Positions 1 through 8,253 of a stretch of 43,258 bases of DNA are shown one piece after another. Source of the stretch: Verrucomicrobiales bacterium (GTDB lineage Bacteria; Verrucomicrobiota; Verrucomicrobiia; Verrucomicrobiales; DEV007); the NCBI GenBank assembly GCA_029940475.1, contig JAPYUT010000026.1, positions 8,103 through 51,360 on the forward strand, written 5' to 3'. The notes under the pieces are model-generated. The model did no database searches. It was not told the origin of the DNA and was given only the letters and a program-made list of their open reading frames with translations. Numbering within the stretch: position 1 is the stretch's first letter; every line of letters begins with the position of its first letter. A program made the position numbers and the translations under genes.

Positions 1-92
1 TTATGGCAACGCCGATGGGCGAAGGGCTGATCGGCAAGAGTCTCATGGAAAAAGGCTGGAGAAAGATGGAGAACTCCGGGAAAAGCCCGTAG
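1..92 (+). CDS. C-terminal end of a membrane-anchored protein related to the next gene (partial)
   Basis: Only the last 29 or so codons are inside the window; the reading frame ends with TAG at 90-92. The visible tail contains TPMGEGLIGKSLMEKGWRKM. It closely resembles the segment just after the membrane helix of the gene at 397-1278 (TPIGEAFIAEDLKEKGWQKM), so the two are probably tandem paralogues. The family function is unknown to me. By analogy with the neighbour, the missing part would hold a single transmembrane helix just before this tail. The match is read by eye over about 20 residues with about half identical. Confidence 0.6.
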   Translation, partial: MATPMGEGLIGKSLMEKGWRKMENSGKSP

Positions 93-396
93 TTCCGGTG
101 CGGTGCAGGCAACGACCTTTTCTCAACCCGGTTCAGTGAAGTAGGAGCCTATCTTGAACAAATCTCTGGCAAATGGTTTTGCAGGAGGTAACCGGCGGCA
201 AAGAATGGCACTATAATAATGGCGGTGCATTTCATGCGCGGCAGCCAACTGGGAGAGTCATCCCTCGATAATCAAGCTGGAGATTGATAACATCCCGGGA
301 TGATGTTGTGCCAATGGCTGAAAAAGCATTTGGCGTTGGAGCCGGAGGCGGGTTATTGATCTTTCTTACACCAAGAAAACCGCAAAACCTTAAGCC
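93..396. other. Non-coding gap with a 12-bp palindrome
   Basis: This 304-base gap separates two related genes on the same strand. I see no convincing gene in it. It holds a perfect palindrome CATCCCGGGATG at 291-302 and an A/T-rich TATAAT-like hexamer near 212, without a matching -35 box at normal spacing. It may carry the promoter of the downstream gene, but the sequence does not settle this. Confidence 0.4.
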
Positions 397-1278
397 ATGT
401 CCGAAGAGGAAACCCCCAAACGTCCCAAACTCATTGTCCCCGGAGCTGCCCCCGGTGGGGATGAAGGTCAGCTTGTCGTCCCCGAAGAGGTAGAGGAGCC
501 TGCAACTCAGGCAGAAATTCCTGTTGAGCAAGAGGTGGTTGCCGAGCCGGAAAGTGTCCCTGTCGTTGAGGAACCTGTCGGCCCGGTGAAGATTGCGGAG
601 ATGGCGCCTCCCCCGCTTGAAGAGGGCCTTGAGGAAATTGTGGAGACCGTTGAGACGGCGGAGGAAGTGATCGCTGAAATCGATGCGGTGGAGGCGACAG
701 CAGCAGCGGAGGCAGCAGCAGCAGAGGTATTGCGACAGCAATACGAACAACAGCAATACGAACAACAGCAATACGAACAACAGCAATACCAAGCGCAGGT
801 TGCTCAGGCTCAAATGGCGGCACCTCAGCAGGGTTATCCCCAGCAGCAGGGTTATCCCCAGCAGCAAGGTTATCCCCAGCAGCAGGGTTATCTCCAGCAG
901 CAAGGTTATCCCCAGCAGCAAGGTTATCCCCAGCAGCAGGGTTATCCCCAGCAGCAGGGAAGGCCCCTGGTGGGACAGCCGAGAGGCATTCCCGGATGGG
1001 CAATATTTTCGATGGGATTCCTGGCGGCTGCGCTCATCTCGATATTAACCTTTAAGCTTACTCCCATAGGGGAGGCTTTTATCGCGGAGGATCTCAAGGA
1101 AAAAGGATGGCAGAAGATGTCGCTCCCCAGGAAGCAAGCGGAGCCAAGCCCCAGCCCGCCCCCGACAGTTTCTCAACCTGTGGAAGGCGGTAAAACCACA
1201 GAGCCTGACGCGCCGGATGATGACGCTGAGCCGGCAGGAGATGATGCGCAACCCGGTGAGCCGGAAGCAGCGCAATAA
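397..1278 (+). CDS. Repeat-rich single-pass membrane protein, function unknown
   Basis: A 293-residue protein. It has an acidic, proline/valine-rich N-terminal region (about residues 1-110), a QQYEQ repeat tract (about 114-131), seven consecutive QQGYP/QQQGYP-type repeats (about 143-188), one hydrophobic helix (about 200-221) and an acidic, proline-rich tail. There is no signal peptide, so the long N-terminal part is probably cytoplasmic with a short tail outside, although the topology is not certain. Glutamine/tyrosine/proline repeats of this kind are low-complexity and usually disordered, and they can drive self-association. The segment after the helix matches the truncated gene at 1-92. 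I do not recognise a named family. ATG at 397 is the first start in frame; no clear ribosome binding site precedes it. Confidence 0.75.
   Translation: MSEEETPKRPKLIVPGAAPGGDEGQLVVPEEVEEPATQAEIPVEQEVVAEPESVPVVEEPVGPVKIAEMAPPPLEEGLEEIVETVETAEEVIAEIDAVEATAAAEAAAAEVLRQQYEQQQYEQQQYEQQQYQAQVAQAQMAAPQQGYPQQQGYPQQQGYPQQQGYLQQQGYPQQQGYPQQQGYPQQQGRPLVGQPRGIPGWAIFSMGFLAAALISILTFKLTPIGEAFIAEDLKEKGWQKMSLPRKQAEPSPSPPPTVSQPVEGGKTTEPDAPDDDAEPAGDDAQPGEPEAAQ
736..789 (+). repeat. 15-bp tandem repeat, about 3.6 copies
   Basis: The unit CAGCAATACGAACAA occurs at 736-750, 751-765 and 766-780, followed by a partial copy to 789. The three full copies are identical. The unit is a multiple of three and encodes QQYEQ, so changes in copy number keep the reading frame. 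It lies inside the repeat-rich membrane protein gene. Confidence 0.9.
826..960 (+). repeat. 18-bp tandem repeat, about 7.5 copies
   Basis: The unit CAGCAGCAGGGTTATCCC (with CAA/CAG variants) runs from a shortened first copy at 826-840 through six full copies (841-948) to a partial copy ending at 960. It encodes QQQGYP. One copy has TATCTC, giving a leucine instead of proline. The copies are nearly identical and in frame, which points to recent expansion by slippage or recombination. Confidence 0.9.
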
Positions 1279-1302
1279 ACAGGTGGCAATCCTTGTGAGT
1301 GC

Positions 1303-2106
1303 TTACTTGGGTAACCTGAAGATCCTGTCACTGTCAGGCTCCATTGCCAGCCCTCCGGGCTTAATGTCTCGCACATCAAGAAGGGCGAAGGGCGGGTAGG
1401 GAGACTTTACAAATCCGGTATTCTCGGTCTTCAGGGCAAGCGGGTAATCCGGCTTTTTGTTCGCTTCCGGCTTCTTCTCGACAACAGTTTCCTTAGGGGG
1501 AGGAGGAGTCAACCGTGCGGGTGGCTTTTCATTTTTTCCCGCCGGTCGTGTGGTTGTATCCTTTGGCTTTGCTGGCGGTTTGCTAACGGCTTGCTTTTTG
1601 GTTGCCGGTTGTTCATTGGGACGAACAATTTCAACCGGCGGTCGGGGAGGTTGAGTTGAGCCCTGAATGGGTTTTGGAGCGCGGTTTTGTGCAGGGAGTG
1701 AAGGAGGTGACAATTGCCGTTGGACCAAGGCCGGCGGCTTTTGATAGGGAATGGACTGGGCCTCGTTACGTGTGCGGACATGGCCGGAGAATCTTTTCTG
1801 GTGGCGGTTCAGGTTGTTGCTTCTGGGGAGCTCAGTGGTGCTGTTGTGAAATGAGTAGTTTAACTCGTCGCGGGTCCTGTTGAATGCCCTGCCGAGATCC
1901 CTGCCGGTGTTCTTGAGGTCCCTGGCAAACCTTTGCCAGAAGGTTCGCTCCGGTGGCGTGGCCGTGGCGGGATCTGAGACATGGTTGCCTGTCTGTGGAG
2001 CTTGCGGGTAAGGGTAACGGTTTTCCGCTCCAGCCGGGATGCTCAGGATAAGTCCGAGTGCGAGCAGGGAAATTGTGAGTATTTTAAGAGCCGGGTTACT
2101 TTTCAT
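1303..2106 (-). CDS. Secreted proline-rich protein, function unknown
   Basis: A 267-residue protein when started at the ATG whose codon lies at 2104-2106. This start gives a textbook signal peptide: MKSNPALK, a long hydrophobic stretch, then cleavage near AGA-EN at about residues 24-26. An upstream ATG at 2196 would bury the signal peptide, so I prefer 2106. The mature protein is rich in P, K, N and Q and probably largely unstructured (about residues 100-225). The C-terminus, ending PGGLAMEPDSDRIFRLP and a lysine, looks ordered. It is convergent with the repeat protein gene, with 24 bases between the stops. No family was recognised; the protein probably lies in the periplasm or outside the cell. 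Confidence 0.65.
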   Translation of the reverse strand: MKSNPALKILTISLLALGLILSIPAGAENRYPYPQAPQTGNHVSDPATATPPERTFWQRFARDLKNTGRDLGRAFNRTRDELNYSFHNSTTELPRSNNLNRHQKRFSGHVRTRNEAQSIPYQKPPALVQRQLSPPSLPAQNRAPKPIQGSTQPPRPPVEIVRPNEQPATKKQAVSKPPAKPKDTTTRPAGKNEKPPARLTPPPPKETVVEKKPEANKKPDYPLALKTENTGFVKSPYPPFALLDVRDIKPGGLAMEPDSDRIFRLPK

Positions 2107-2275
2107 GTCTTTTAATCCGTAATGAGCTGCTGTGCAGCCCGGGTTCAGGAAAGATTGGTAACGAATATTACGCGGGCGTTTGCGGGTATCTTTCATCCGC
2201 GGGGCATTATTCGCTGACTGCCTTTACGTATAAGGACTGTTGAATTATAACCCATTTTGTCCTTATAGTCGCGAA

Positions 2276-5200
2276 GTGAAATTTTTATTAATGTTTGCGC
2301 TTCTTTCCTTGATTCTGCCTTTAGTAGCGCAGCAGGATGTGCGTCCTGTTGAGGGATTACGACAGAATGACCCGGCTATCCATGCCCTCGTTGGCGGGCA
2401 AGTTGTCTCCGCCAAGGGCGTAATTGAGGCCACGATTATCATCAGGGACGGGAAAATTGATGCGCTTGGCGAGAAACTGGATATTCCTGCCGGGGCACGG
2501 GTCTGGGATGTTTCCGGCCGCCACATTTACCCGGGCTTTATTGAGCCCTGGTGGGAGGTTCCGCAGGAAGATGTAAAGAAGGGGTCCCACTGGCACAAGG
2601 GCGTGCGGCCTGAACTCCGGGTTGCAATGGGCACACTGCCCGGGGAGGATGTCTTCAAGAAAAGGCGGGCACTGGGTTTTTGTGTGGCGCACATGGTTGC
2701 TGATGGCGGCATCTTTAGGGGACAGGGCGCGGTTGTCCTGTTGCGGGCAGGACAGCGCGGTGAGCAGATCATTGACCCGTCCGCCGGGCAGGTCATTGAT
2801 TTCGCCAATGGCGGTGGTGGTTACCCGTCCTCATTGATGGGAGCCATCGCACTGGTCAGGCAAACCTGTTCCGATGCGCTCTGGCATCGCCAGGCGATAG
2901 CCGCGCACCTTGCCAATCCCGCGTCGGTCGCCAGGCCGGCTGATAACCGTGCACTTGCAGCCCTTGACCTGCGCGGCCGCAGCTACCTGATTGCGCGCGA
3001 TGAACTGGATTACGCGAGGATTGCCGCGCTGGGCAAGGAGTTTAAATTTGCCAGTGTGCTGCGCGGTAACGGTCATGAATACCGCCGGGTTGATGATATC
3101 AGGAAACTTGGTGCGCCGCTGATCCTGCCGGTGAATTTTCCCGGCGACCCGGCCATTGACGATGTGAGCTCCGGCATGGGCTATTCCCTGGCCGAGCTTG
3201 GGCACTGGGAGTTTGCCGCATCAAACCCTGCCTTCCTTGAAAAAAACGGCGTGGACTTCTCCCTTACCAGCCACAGCCTTGAGGATATTGAGGGGCAGTT
3301 CTGGCAGCGTGTCAGGCTGGCGGTCAAGCGTGGGCTGCCTGCAGGTGTTGCACTGGAGGCATTGACCACACGTCCTGCGAAAATGCTCGGCATTGAAGAG
3401 CGTTGCGGGGATCTCCAGCCGGGAAAGATTGCCAACCTTGTGGTGGCAAAGGGTGACCTCTTTACCGATGAGGATGCCGAGGTGAGTGACACCTGGGTTG
3501 ATGGCCTGCCTTACCCCTCTGAAAAGGAAGACACGCCTGATGCCTCTGGAAGCTGGGAGATCACCTGGCCGGAGATCGAGAAGCCGCTCAAGTGGCAGAT
3601 CGGCGACGGCAAGAAGCCGAAAGTAAAGTCCGGGGAGGATTCCTTTGATGCGCGCTGGAAGGGTGATCGCCTGCTGCTCTTTCCCCCGGCAAGGCTGGTT
3701 GGCGGCGATGAAAATTTTGCCAGGCTTTCCGCGACATTCGATCCTGGAAAGAAGACGCTCAGCGGTATCGCGGTGATGCCGGGAGGGAAGACCTTCTGGT
3801 GGAACGGCAAGCGTTCCGGTGATGTTGAGGAGAAAGAGGATGAGGAGAAAGAGCAGAAGAAAAAAGACGACAAGGATGAGCAGGTGCCAAGCCTTGAATT
3901 CAATCATTACCCGGCCGGTGCCTACGGGTTCGCCGGGATGCCGGAGCAGGCGGTGCGATTAATGGTGCGTGGGGCCACGGTGTGGACCTGCGCAGCGGCA
4001 GGGGTGATTGCGGATGGTGACGTGCTCATTGAGAAGGGAAAGATCACCGCGGTCGGCAAGTCCCTTGAGGTTCCGCACGGGACAATCATCATTGAAGCTT
4101 CCGGACAACACGTGACCCCGGGATTGATTGATTGTCATTCGCATACCGCGATCAGTCGTGGCGTCAACGAGGGCACACACGCGGTCACTGTCGAGGTCAG
4201 AATCGGTGACGTGCTGGACCCGACTGACATTTCCCTTTACCGGCAGTTGGCCGGTGGACTGACAACTGCAAACCTGTTGCACGGGTCAGCCAACCCGATG
4301 GGGGGGCAGAACCAGGTGATCAAGCTGCGCTGGGGATCAGGTGCTGATGGCTTGCGTTTCAAGGGAGCCAAGCCGGGAGTGAAGTTTGCACTGGGGGAAA
4401 ACGTCAAGCAGTCGAACTGGGGGGAGCGCAAAACCACCCGTTACCCGCAGACGCGCATGGGCGTTGAGCAGATCATGAAGGATACCTTCATTGCCGCGCG
4501 GGAATATCGCATTGCCATGGAGCGAGCGGAGCGTGCGGGACATCCGCATCGCCGTGACCTGCGCCTTGAGGCGACCCTTGAGATCCTGGACGGTGAGCGA
4601 ATCGTCCATATCCATTCTTACCGCCAGGATGAAATCCTCATGTTTGTCAGGCTTGCCCAGGAGTTCGGGTTCACGGTGGGCACCTTTCAGCATGTGCTGG
4701 AGGGCTACAAGGTTGCTGACGCGATTGCTGAGATCGGGGCAGGGGGATCAACCTTCAGTGACTGGTGGGCATACAAGTTTGAGGTGTATGACGCGATTGC
4801 TTACAATGGTGCGCTGCTGCATGAGGCGGGCGTGGTGACCTCATTCAACTCGGACAACAGCGAGCTTGCCTGCAGGATGAATACCGAGGCGGCCAAGGCG
4901 GTCAAGTATGGTGGTGTCTCCGAGGAGGAGGCGCTTAAGTTCGTGACCATCAACCCGGCAAAACAGCTGCAGATTGACAAGCGCGTCGGTTCACTTGAGG
5001 CCGGCAAGGACGCTGACTTTGTCATCTGGAGCGGGCACCCCCTGTCAACCTACTCGAGGGCTGAGCAGACATGGATTGACGGCCGGCGCTACTTTGAGCT
5101 TGAGGCTGACGCCAAGTTGCGGACGAGGGTGGGCAAAGACCGGGCGAGGCTGGTTACCAAGGCCATGAAGAAGTTTACCGAGAAGCCCGACAAGGATAAC

Positions 5201-5371
5201 AAGGATGAGCAAGAGAAGGAACCTGAGTGGAGACAAGGCCTTGCTGATGGCAGGTTGCCGTTTCTGCCCTGGGTGCCCTTGAAAAACTGTACGACGGTAA
5301 CCCGCAGCCTGTATCACGACGGCACCAGCCTGCACACCTGTACCTCGGCGGGTTGCTGCGCGGCTCGCTAG
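2276..5371 (+). CDS. Secreted double-domain amidohydrolase
   Basis: A 1031-residue protein from the GTG at 2276. This start places a signal peptide (VKFLLMFALLSLILPLVA) at the N-terminus. TTG at 2240 and ATG at 2291 are also in frame, and no ribosome binding site decides between them. Two amidohydrolase units are fused. The first (about residues 30-415) has the N- and C-terminal beta-sandwich signatures, but the usual HxH metal ligands after the PGFI strand are replaced by EPWW. The second (about 560-975) keeps PGLIDCHSHT and later histidine and aspartate candidates in HIHSYRQDE, TFQHVLEGYK and SFNSDNSE. A lysine/glutamate-rich linker of about 25 residues (about 515-540) separates them. Such proteins hydrolyse amide or ester bonds in cyclic or peptide-like substrates; the substrate here is unknown. 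The stop lies three bases before the next amidohydrolase-like gene, so they form an operon. The cysteine-bearing tail ends GCCAAR. Confidence 0.85.
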   Translation: MKFLLMFALLSLILPLVAQQDVRPVEGLRQNDPAIHALVGGQVVSAKGVIEATIIIRDGKIDALGEKLDIPAGARVWDVSGRHIYPGFIEPWWEVPQEDVKKGSHWHKGVRPELRVAMGTLPGEDVFKKRRALGFCVAHMVADGGIFRGQGAVVLLRAGQRGEQIIDPSAGQVIDFANGGGGYPSSLMGAIALVRQTCSDALWHRQAIAAHLANPASVARPADNRALAALDLRGRSYLIARDELDYARIAALGKEFKFASVLRGNGHEYRRVDDIRKLGAPLILPVNFPGDPAIDDVSSGMGYSLAELGHWEFAASNPAFLEKNGVDFSLTSHSLEDIEGQFWQRVRLAVKRGLPAGVALEALTTRPAKMLGIEERCGDLQPGKIANLVVAKGDLFTDEDAEVSDTWVDGLPYPSEKEDTPDASGSWEITWPEIEKPLKWQIGDGKKPKVKSGEDSFDARWKGDRLLLFPPARLVGGDENFARLSATFDPGKKTLSGIAVMPGGKTFWWNGKRSGDVEEKEDEEKEQKKKDDKDEQVPSLEFNHYPAGAYGFAGMPEQAVRLMVRGATVWTCAAAGVIADGDVLIEKGKITAVGKSLEVPHGTIIIEASGQHVTPGLIDCHSHTAISRGVNEGTHAVTVEVRIGDVLDPTDISLYRQLAGGLTTANLLHGSANPMGGQNQVIKLRWGSGADGLRFKGAKPGVKFALGENVKQSNWGERKTTRYPQTRMGVEQIMKDTFIAAREYRIAMERAERAGHPHRRDLRLEATLEILDGERIVHIHSYRQDEILMFVRLAQEFGFTVGTFQHVLEGYKVADAIAEIGAGGSTFSDWWAYKFEVYDAIAYNGALLHEAGVVTSFNSDNSELACRMNTEAAKAVKYGGVSEEEALKFVTINPAKQLQIDKRVGSLEAGKDADFVIWSGHPLSTYSRAEQTWIDGRRYFELEADAKLRTRVGKDRARLVTKAMKKFTEKPDKDNKDEQEKEPEWRQGLADGRLPFLPWVPLKNCTTVTRSLYHDGTSLHTCTSAGCCAAR

Positions 5372-5374
5372 AAG

Positions 5375-6718
5375 ATGAAGAATTTATCAATCAACCTGAC
5401 GTTAATACTTTCCTGCGCAGCCCTGTGCAGCGGCAATGACAATATTCCTGCCCCCCCGCAGCAGGGTCCGATATTGTTTACCGGGGCAACGATCCACCCG
5501 GTCAGTTCTGCGCCCTTCGAGGGTTTTCTGCTGGCTGTTGAGGGCAGGATTGTCAAGTTGGGTAAAAAGGATGAAGCGCCATTGAGTCCCAAGGCAACCA
5601 GAGTCATCAGGCTTGAAGGTAAACATCTCTACCCGGCAATGATTGCCGCCAACACGGTGCTTGGGCTGACCGAGATCCAGGCGGTGCGTGCCACCCGTGA
5701 CATGATTGAGCCGGGTCCGGTCAATTCCAACGTGCGGGCGCAGGTCACGGTCAATCCTGACAGTGAATTGTTGCCGGTTGCGCGCAGCAACGGTGTGCTC
5801 TTTGCGCTGAGTGTGCCGAAGACACACGGCCTAATTGCCGGCCGCTCGGCGTTGATGCGCCTGGACGGCTGGACCTGGGAGCAGATGACGGCAAAGGCGT
5901 CGGTGGGAATGCACCTGAGCTGGCCTTCAGTTGCCGATCCCGAGACGGCACGCAATGCCAAGCAGAAGAAGTCGATGGGCGATTCCATGAAAGAGGGCAA
6001 GAAGAGGCTGCGCATGCTTGCTGAGGTTCTTGAGAAGTCACGCGCCTATGACAAGGCAAGGGCTGCCAAGGAGAGTTCACTGAAGACTGATCTGCGCCTT
6101 GAGGCACTCACTGCTGTCGTGCGCGGCGAGTTGCCGTTCTTTGTCCATGCCCAGCGCCTGCCGGAAATTATTGCCGCGGTGGAATTCTGTGTGCGGCAGA
6201 AAGTGCGGATGGTGCTGGTTGGCGGGGCGGATGCATGGCGTGCGGCAGCCCTGCTCAAGAGGCATGACATTCCGGTCATCGTAAGCCCGGTCAATGCCCT
6301 GCCGGGGCGGCGCTGGGAGGATTACGACACGGCCATGCGCAACCCCTTGGTGTTGCAGCGCGAGGGGGTTGGCTTCTGCATTGCCGGGCCCGGCGGCACG
6401 ATGGATGCCCCGCATGAGCGCAACCTGCCTTACCAGGCGGCGCGGGCTGCTTCATTCGGCCTGCCAAAGGCGGAGGCCTTGAAGGCGGTCACCCTTTATC
6501 CGGCGCAGATCCTAGGGGTGGGCGACAGGCTGGGTTCACTGGAGGTGGGCAAGGACGCGACCTTTATTGTCACCTCGGGCGATCCGCTGGAAATTACCAC
6601 CAGTGTCGATGCGGCCTATATTGATGGCCGCCCGGTGGATCTTTCCAACAAGCAGACCCGGCTCTACAAAAAATACCGCGAGAAATACCGCCAGTTGAAG
6701 AAGGCTGCCGGTGGCTAG
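5375..6718 (+). CDS. Secreted amidohydrolase-like protein lacking the HxH site
   Basis: A 447-residue protein with a signal peptide (MKNLSINLTLILSCAALCSG). The fold signatures of the imidazolonepropionase-type amidohydrolases are present: TGATIHPVSSAPFEGFLLAV near the N-terminus and GDRLGSLEVGKDATFIVTSG near the C-terminus. At the place where active members have HxH, it reads YPAMIAANTVLGL. FVHAQR in the middle is retained. It is therefore probably inactive as a classical metal-dependent hydrolase, or uses a different site, and may be a structural partner of the double-domain protein encoded three bases upstream. Co-transcription with that gene is very likely. Family membership is clear; the biochemical role is inference. 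Confidence 0.8.
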   Translation: MKNLSINLTLILSCAALCSGNDNIPAPPQQGPILFTGATIHPVSSAPFEGFLLAVEGRIVKLGKKDEAPLSPKATRVIRLEGKHLYPAMIAANTVLGLTEIQAVRATRDMIEPGPVNSNVRAQVTVNPDSELLPVARSNGVLFALSVPKTHGLIAGRSALMRLDGWTWEQMTAKASVGMHLSWPSVADPETARNAKQKKSMGDSMKEGKKRLRMLAEVLEKSRAYDKARAAKESSLKTDLRLEALTAVVRGELPFFVHAQRLPEIIAAVEFCVRQKVRMVLVGGADAWRAAALLKRHDIPVIVSPVNALPGRRWEDYDTAMRNPLVLQREGVGFCIAGPGGTMDAPHERNLPYQAARAASFGLPKAEALKAVTLYPAQILGVGDRLGSLEVGKDATFIVTSGDPLEITTSVDAAYIDGRPVDLSNKQTRLYKKYREKYRQLKKAAGG

Positions 6719-6732
6719 ATCTCCAGTGCCTC

Positions 6733-7869
6733 TCAGTCGCGGCTGACCGGCTCGCGCCGGCCGTTCTCCGCAGAGCGTGATGCGGCATCCAGCACCTGCA
6801 TGCAGCGCAGTCCGTCGGTAAAATCAGGGCTGATGGTGCCGTCCCCGCTGACGGCATTGATGAAATCCGCAGCAGCATGCACGAAGGCGTGCTCGTAGCC
6901 GATGATGTGCCCCGGCGGCCACCAGTTGCCGACATAGTCGTGCTCGGGATCGGTGGCAAGGATGGTGCGAAAGCCCTGCTCGGTGCTCGGTCCAGAGCGT
7001 GAAAAGAACTGTAACTCGTTCATCTTCTCAAGGTCGAAGATAATACTGCCCTCACTGCCGTTAATCTCGAACTGATTGTGGTTCTTGCGCCCGCTGGCAT
7101 AGCGGGTGCACTCGAAGGAGCCGACGGCGCCACTGTCAAACTCGACGTTCATCAGCGAGGCATCATCCACATTGACCTCGCCTGTGCCGCTGCCCTCGGG
7201 GTCCGGGCGTTGATTCACGAAATTCGCTTTCAGGCAGGAGACGGTGGCGATTTCGCCCATCAGGTAGCGCGCCAGGTCAACGCTGTGCGAGCCCAGGTCA
7301 ATATGCGGGCCGCCGCCGGCAAACTCGTGGCGTAACTGCCAGCGCATCGGGGTTTGCGGGTCGGCCAGCCAGTCCTGCTGGTAGGTTCCCCGCCAGTGGT
7401 AGAGGCGCCCGAGCTTGCCTTCATCGATTAACTTCTTTGCCAGCCTGATTGCCGGGCAGCGTCGGTAGTTGTGGTTGAGGTAGTGGACGATCCCGGCCTT
7501 GTCGGCGGCTTCGAGCATGCTCTCCGCCTGGGTTGTACCCAGGCAGAAGGGTTTTTCACAGAAGATGTGCTTACCGTTTGCGGCGGCGGCGAGCGCCATG
7601 TCGTGGTGCAGGTGGGTGGGGGTGGCGATGTCGATGATGTCGATGTCATCACGGGCGACCACCTTTTGCCAGTCGCTTTCGGTCTCCTGCCAGCCCCAAT
7701 TTTCGGCGAAGGCCTGCGTGGCGTCCTCATCACGGCCGCAGGCGACCTTGAGAACTGGACGGGCGTTGAGCTCAAAGAATCTCGGCGCCTGCAGCCAGCC
7801 GTTGGAATGGGCGCGGCCCATGAAGCGGTGACCGATGATGGCGATATTAAGGGATTGTGTCTCGGGCAT
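6733..7869 (-). CDS. Gfo/Idh/MocA-family NAD(P)-dependent oxidoreductase
   Basis: A 378-residue protein from ATG at 7869; a TTG five codons upstream (7884) is an alternative. The N-terminal Rossmann domain begins IAIIGHRFMGRAH (GxxxMG nucleotide-binding motif), with the family motif FCEKPF near residue 109. The C-terminal alpha/beta domain holds GGGPHIDLGSHSVDLARYL, which supplies the catalytic-site DxxxH residues. The family oxidises or reduces sugars, inositols and related compounds in the cytoplasm; the exact substrate cannot be read from sequence. It is convergent with the amidohydrolase operon (14 bases between stops) and divergent from the large secreted protein gene at 8254. It probably takes part in sugar breakdown together with the surrounding catabolic genes. 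Confidence 0.9.
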   Translation of the reverse strand: MPETQSLNIAIIGHRFMGRAHSNGWLQAPRFFELNARPVLKVACGRDEDATQAFAENWGWQETESDWQKVVARDDIDIIDIATPTHLHHDMALAAAANGKHIFCEKPFCLGTTQAESMLEAADKAGIVHYLNHNYRRCPAIRLAKKLIDEGKLGRLYHWRGTYQQDWLADPQTPMRWQLRHEFAGGGPHIDLGSHSVDLARYLMGEIATVSCLKANFVNQRPDPEGSGTGEVNVDDASLMNVEFDSGAVGSFECTRYASGRKNHNQFEINGSEGSIIFDLEKMNELQFFSRSGPSTEQGFRTILATDPEHDYVGNWWPPGHIIGYEHAFVHAAADFINAVSGDGTISPDFTDGLRCMQVLDAASRSAENGRREPVSRD

Positions 7870-8253
7870 GGGCTTGTCTGCCAATCCTTCGCCCGGGTTT
7901 CAGCCTCCTGCCAGCGCGAGTTTTAAGGGGAGCGTGAAAAGGATTGTTACTCCTCGCGCGGGCTTACACTCTGCCCATCCGCAGCCGGGGAGCTTTCGCA
8001 GAAGAGCATGGCCAGAAGGGGAAAAGGCAGGCAGCTTTCATGATAGGCAATGATGACAAGGGCAAGATGGCAGGCAGAGTGAAGGGGAAAATCGTAGTGG
8101 GGGCCCAAGGCCAAGGCAAGGATGGCCTTGGGTATGAATCGCCGGCGGCTTCCCTGCTTTTTCATCGTTTTTGCTGTTGGTTTTCCTGCCCCTGCCTGCA
8201 TATAAAAGGGCAAGGCATGGATTTGAATCCATACGCCTGTCTATACAATCATC
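7870..8253. promoter_or_regulatory. Divergent intergenic region with two inverted repeats
   Basis: This gap lies between the start of the oxidoreductase gene (reverse) and the start of the secreted protein gene (forward), so promoters for both should be here. It holds a perfect 10-bp inverted repeat, CCCAAGGCCA at 8104-8113 and TGGCCTTGGG at 8123-8132, with a 9-base loop. It also holds the palindrome ATGGATTTGAATCCAT at 8217-8232, only 22 bases before the ATG. The second could be an operator. No convincing -35/-10 pair was found. A TATACA hexamer at 8242-8247 is so close to the ATG that it would imply a nearly leaderless transcript. Confidence 0.4.

Noticed and set aside
232-921. Long reverse-strand frame rich in LLLGIT repeats
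   Set aside because: It is the antisense of the QQQGYP-type repeat tract; repeats with units divisible by three keep other frames open too. The forward frame has the membrane helix and the paralogous match.
736-960. Regular short repeats resembling a CRISPR array
   Set aside because: Units are 15 and 18 bases, directly adjacent without spacers, and in frame within a coding gene.
5215-5442. Possible frameshift at the 3' end of the double-domain amidohydrolase gene
   Set aside because: Another frame is open to 5442 and looks protein-like, but in the annotated frame third codon positions stay G/C-rich to the stop, and the next gene starts three bases later with a good signal peptide.
8211-8240. 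T-arm-like sequence around GGATTTGAATCC suggesting a tRNA
   Set aside because: The loop length is wrong for a T-arm, and neither strand offers an acceptor stem or anticodon arm. It is a palindrome.
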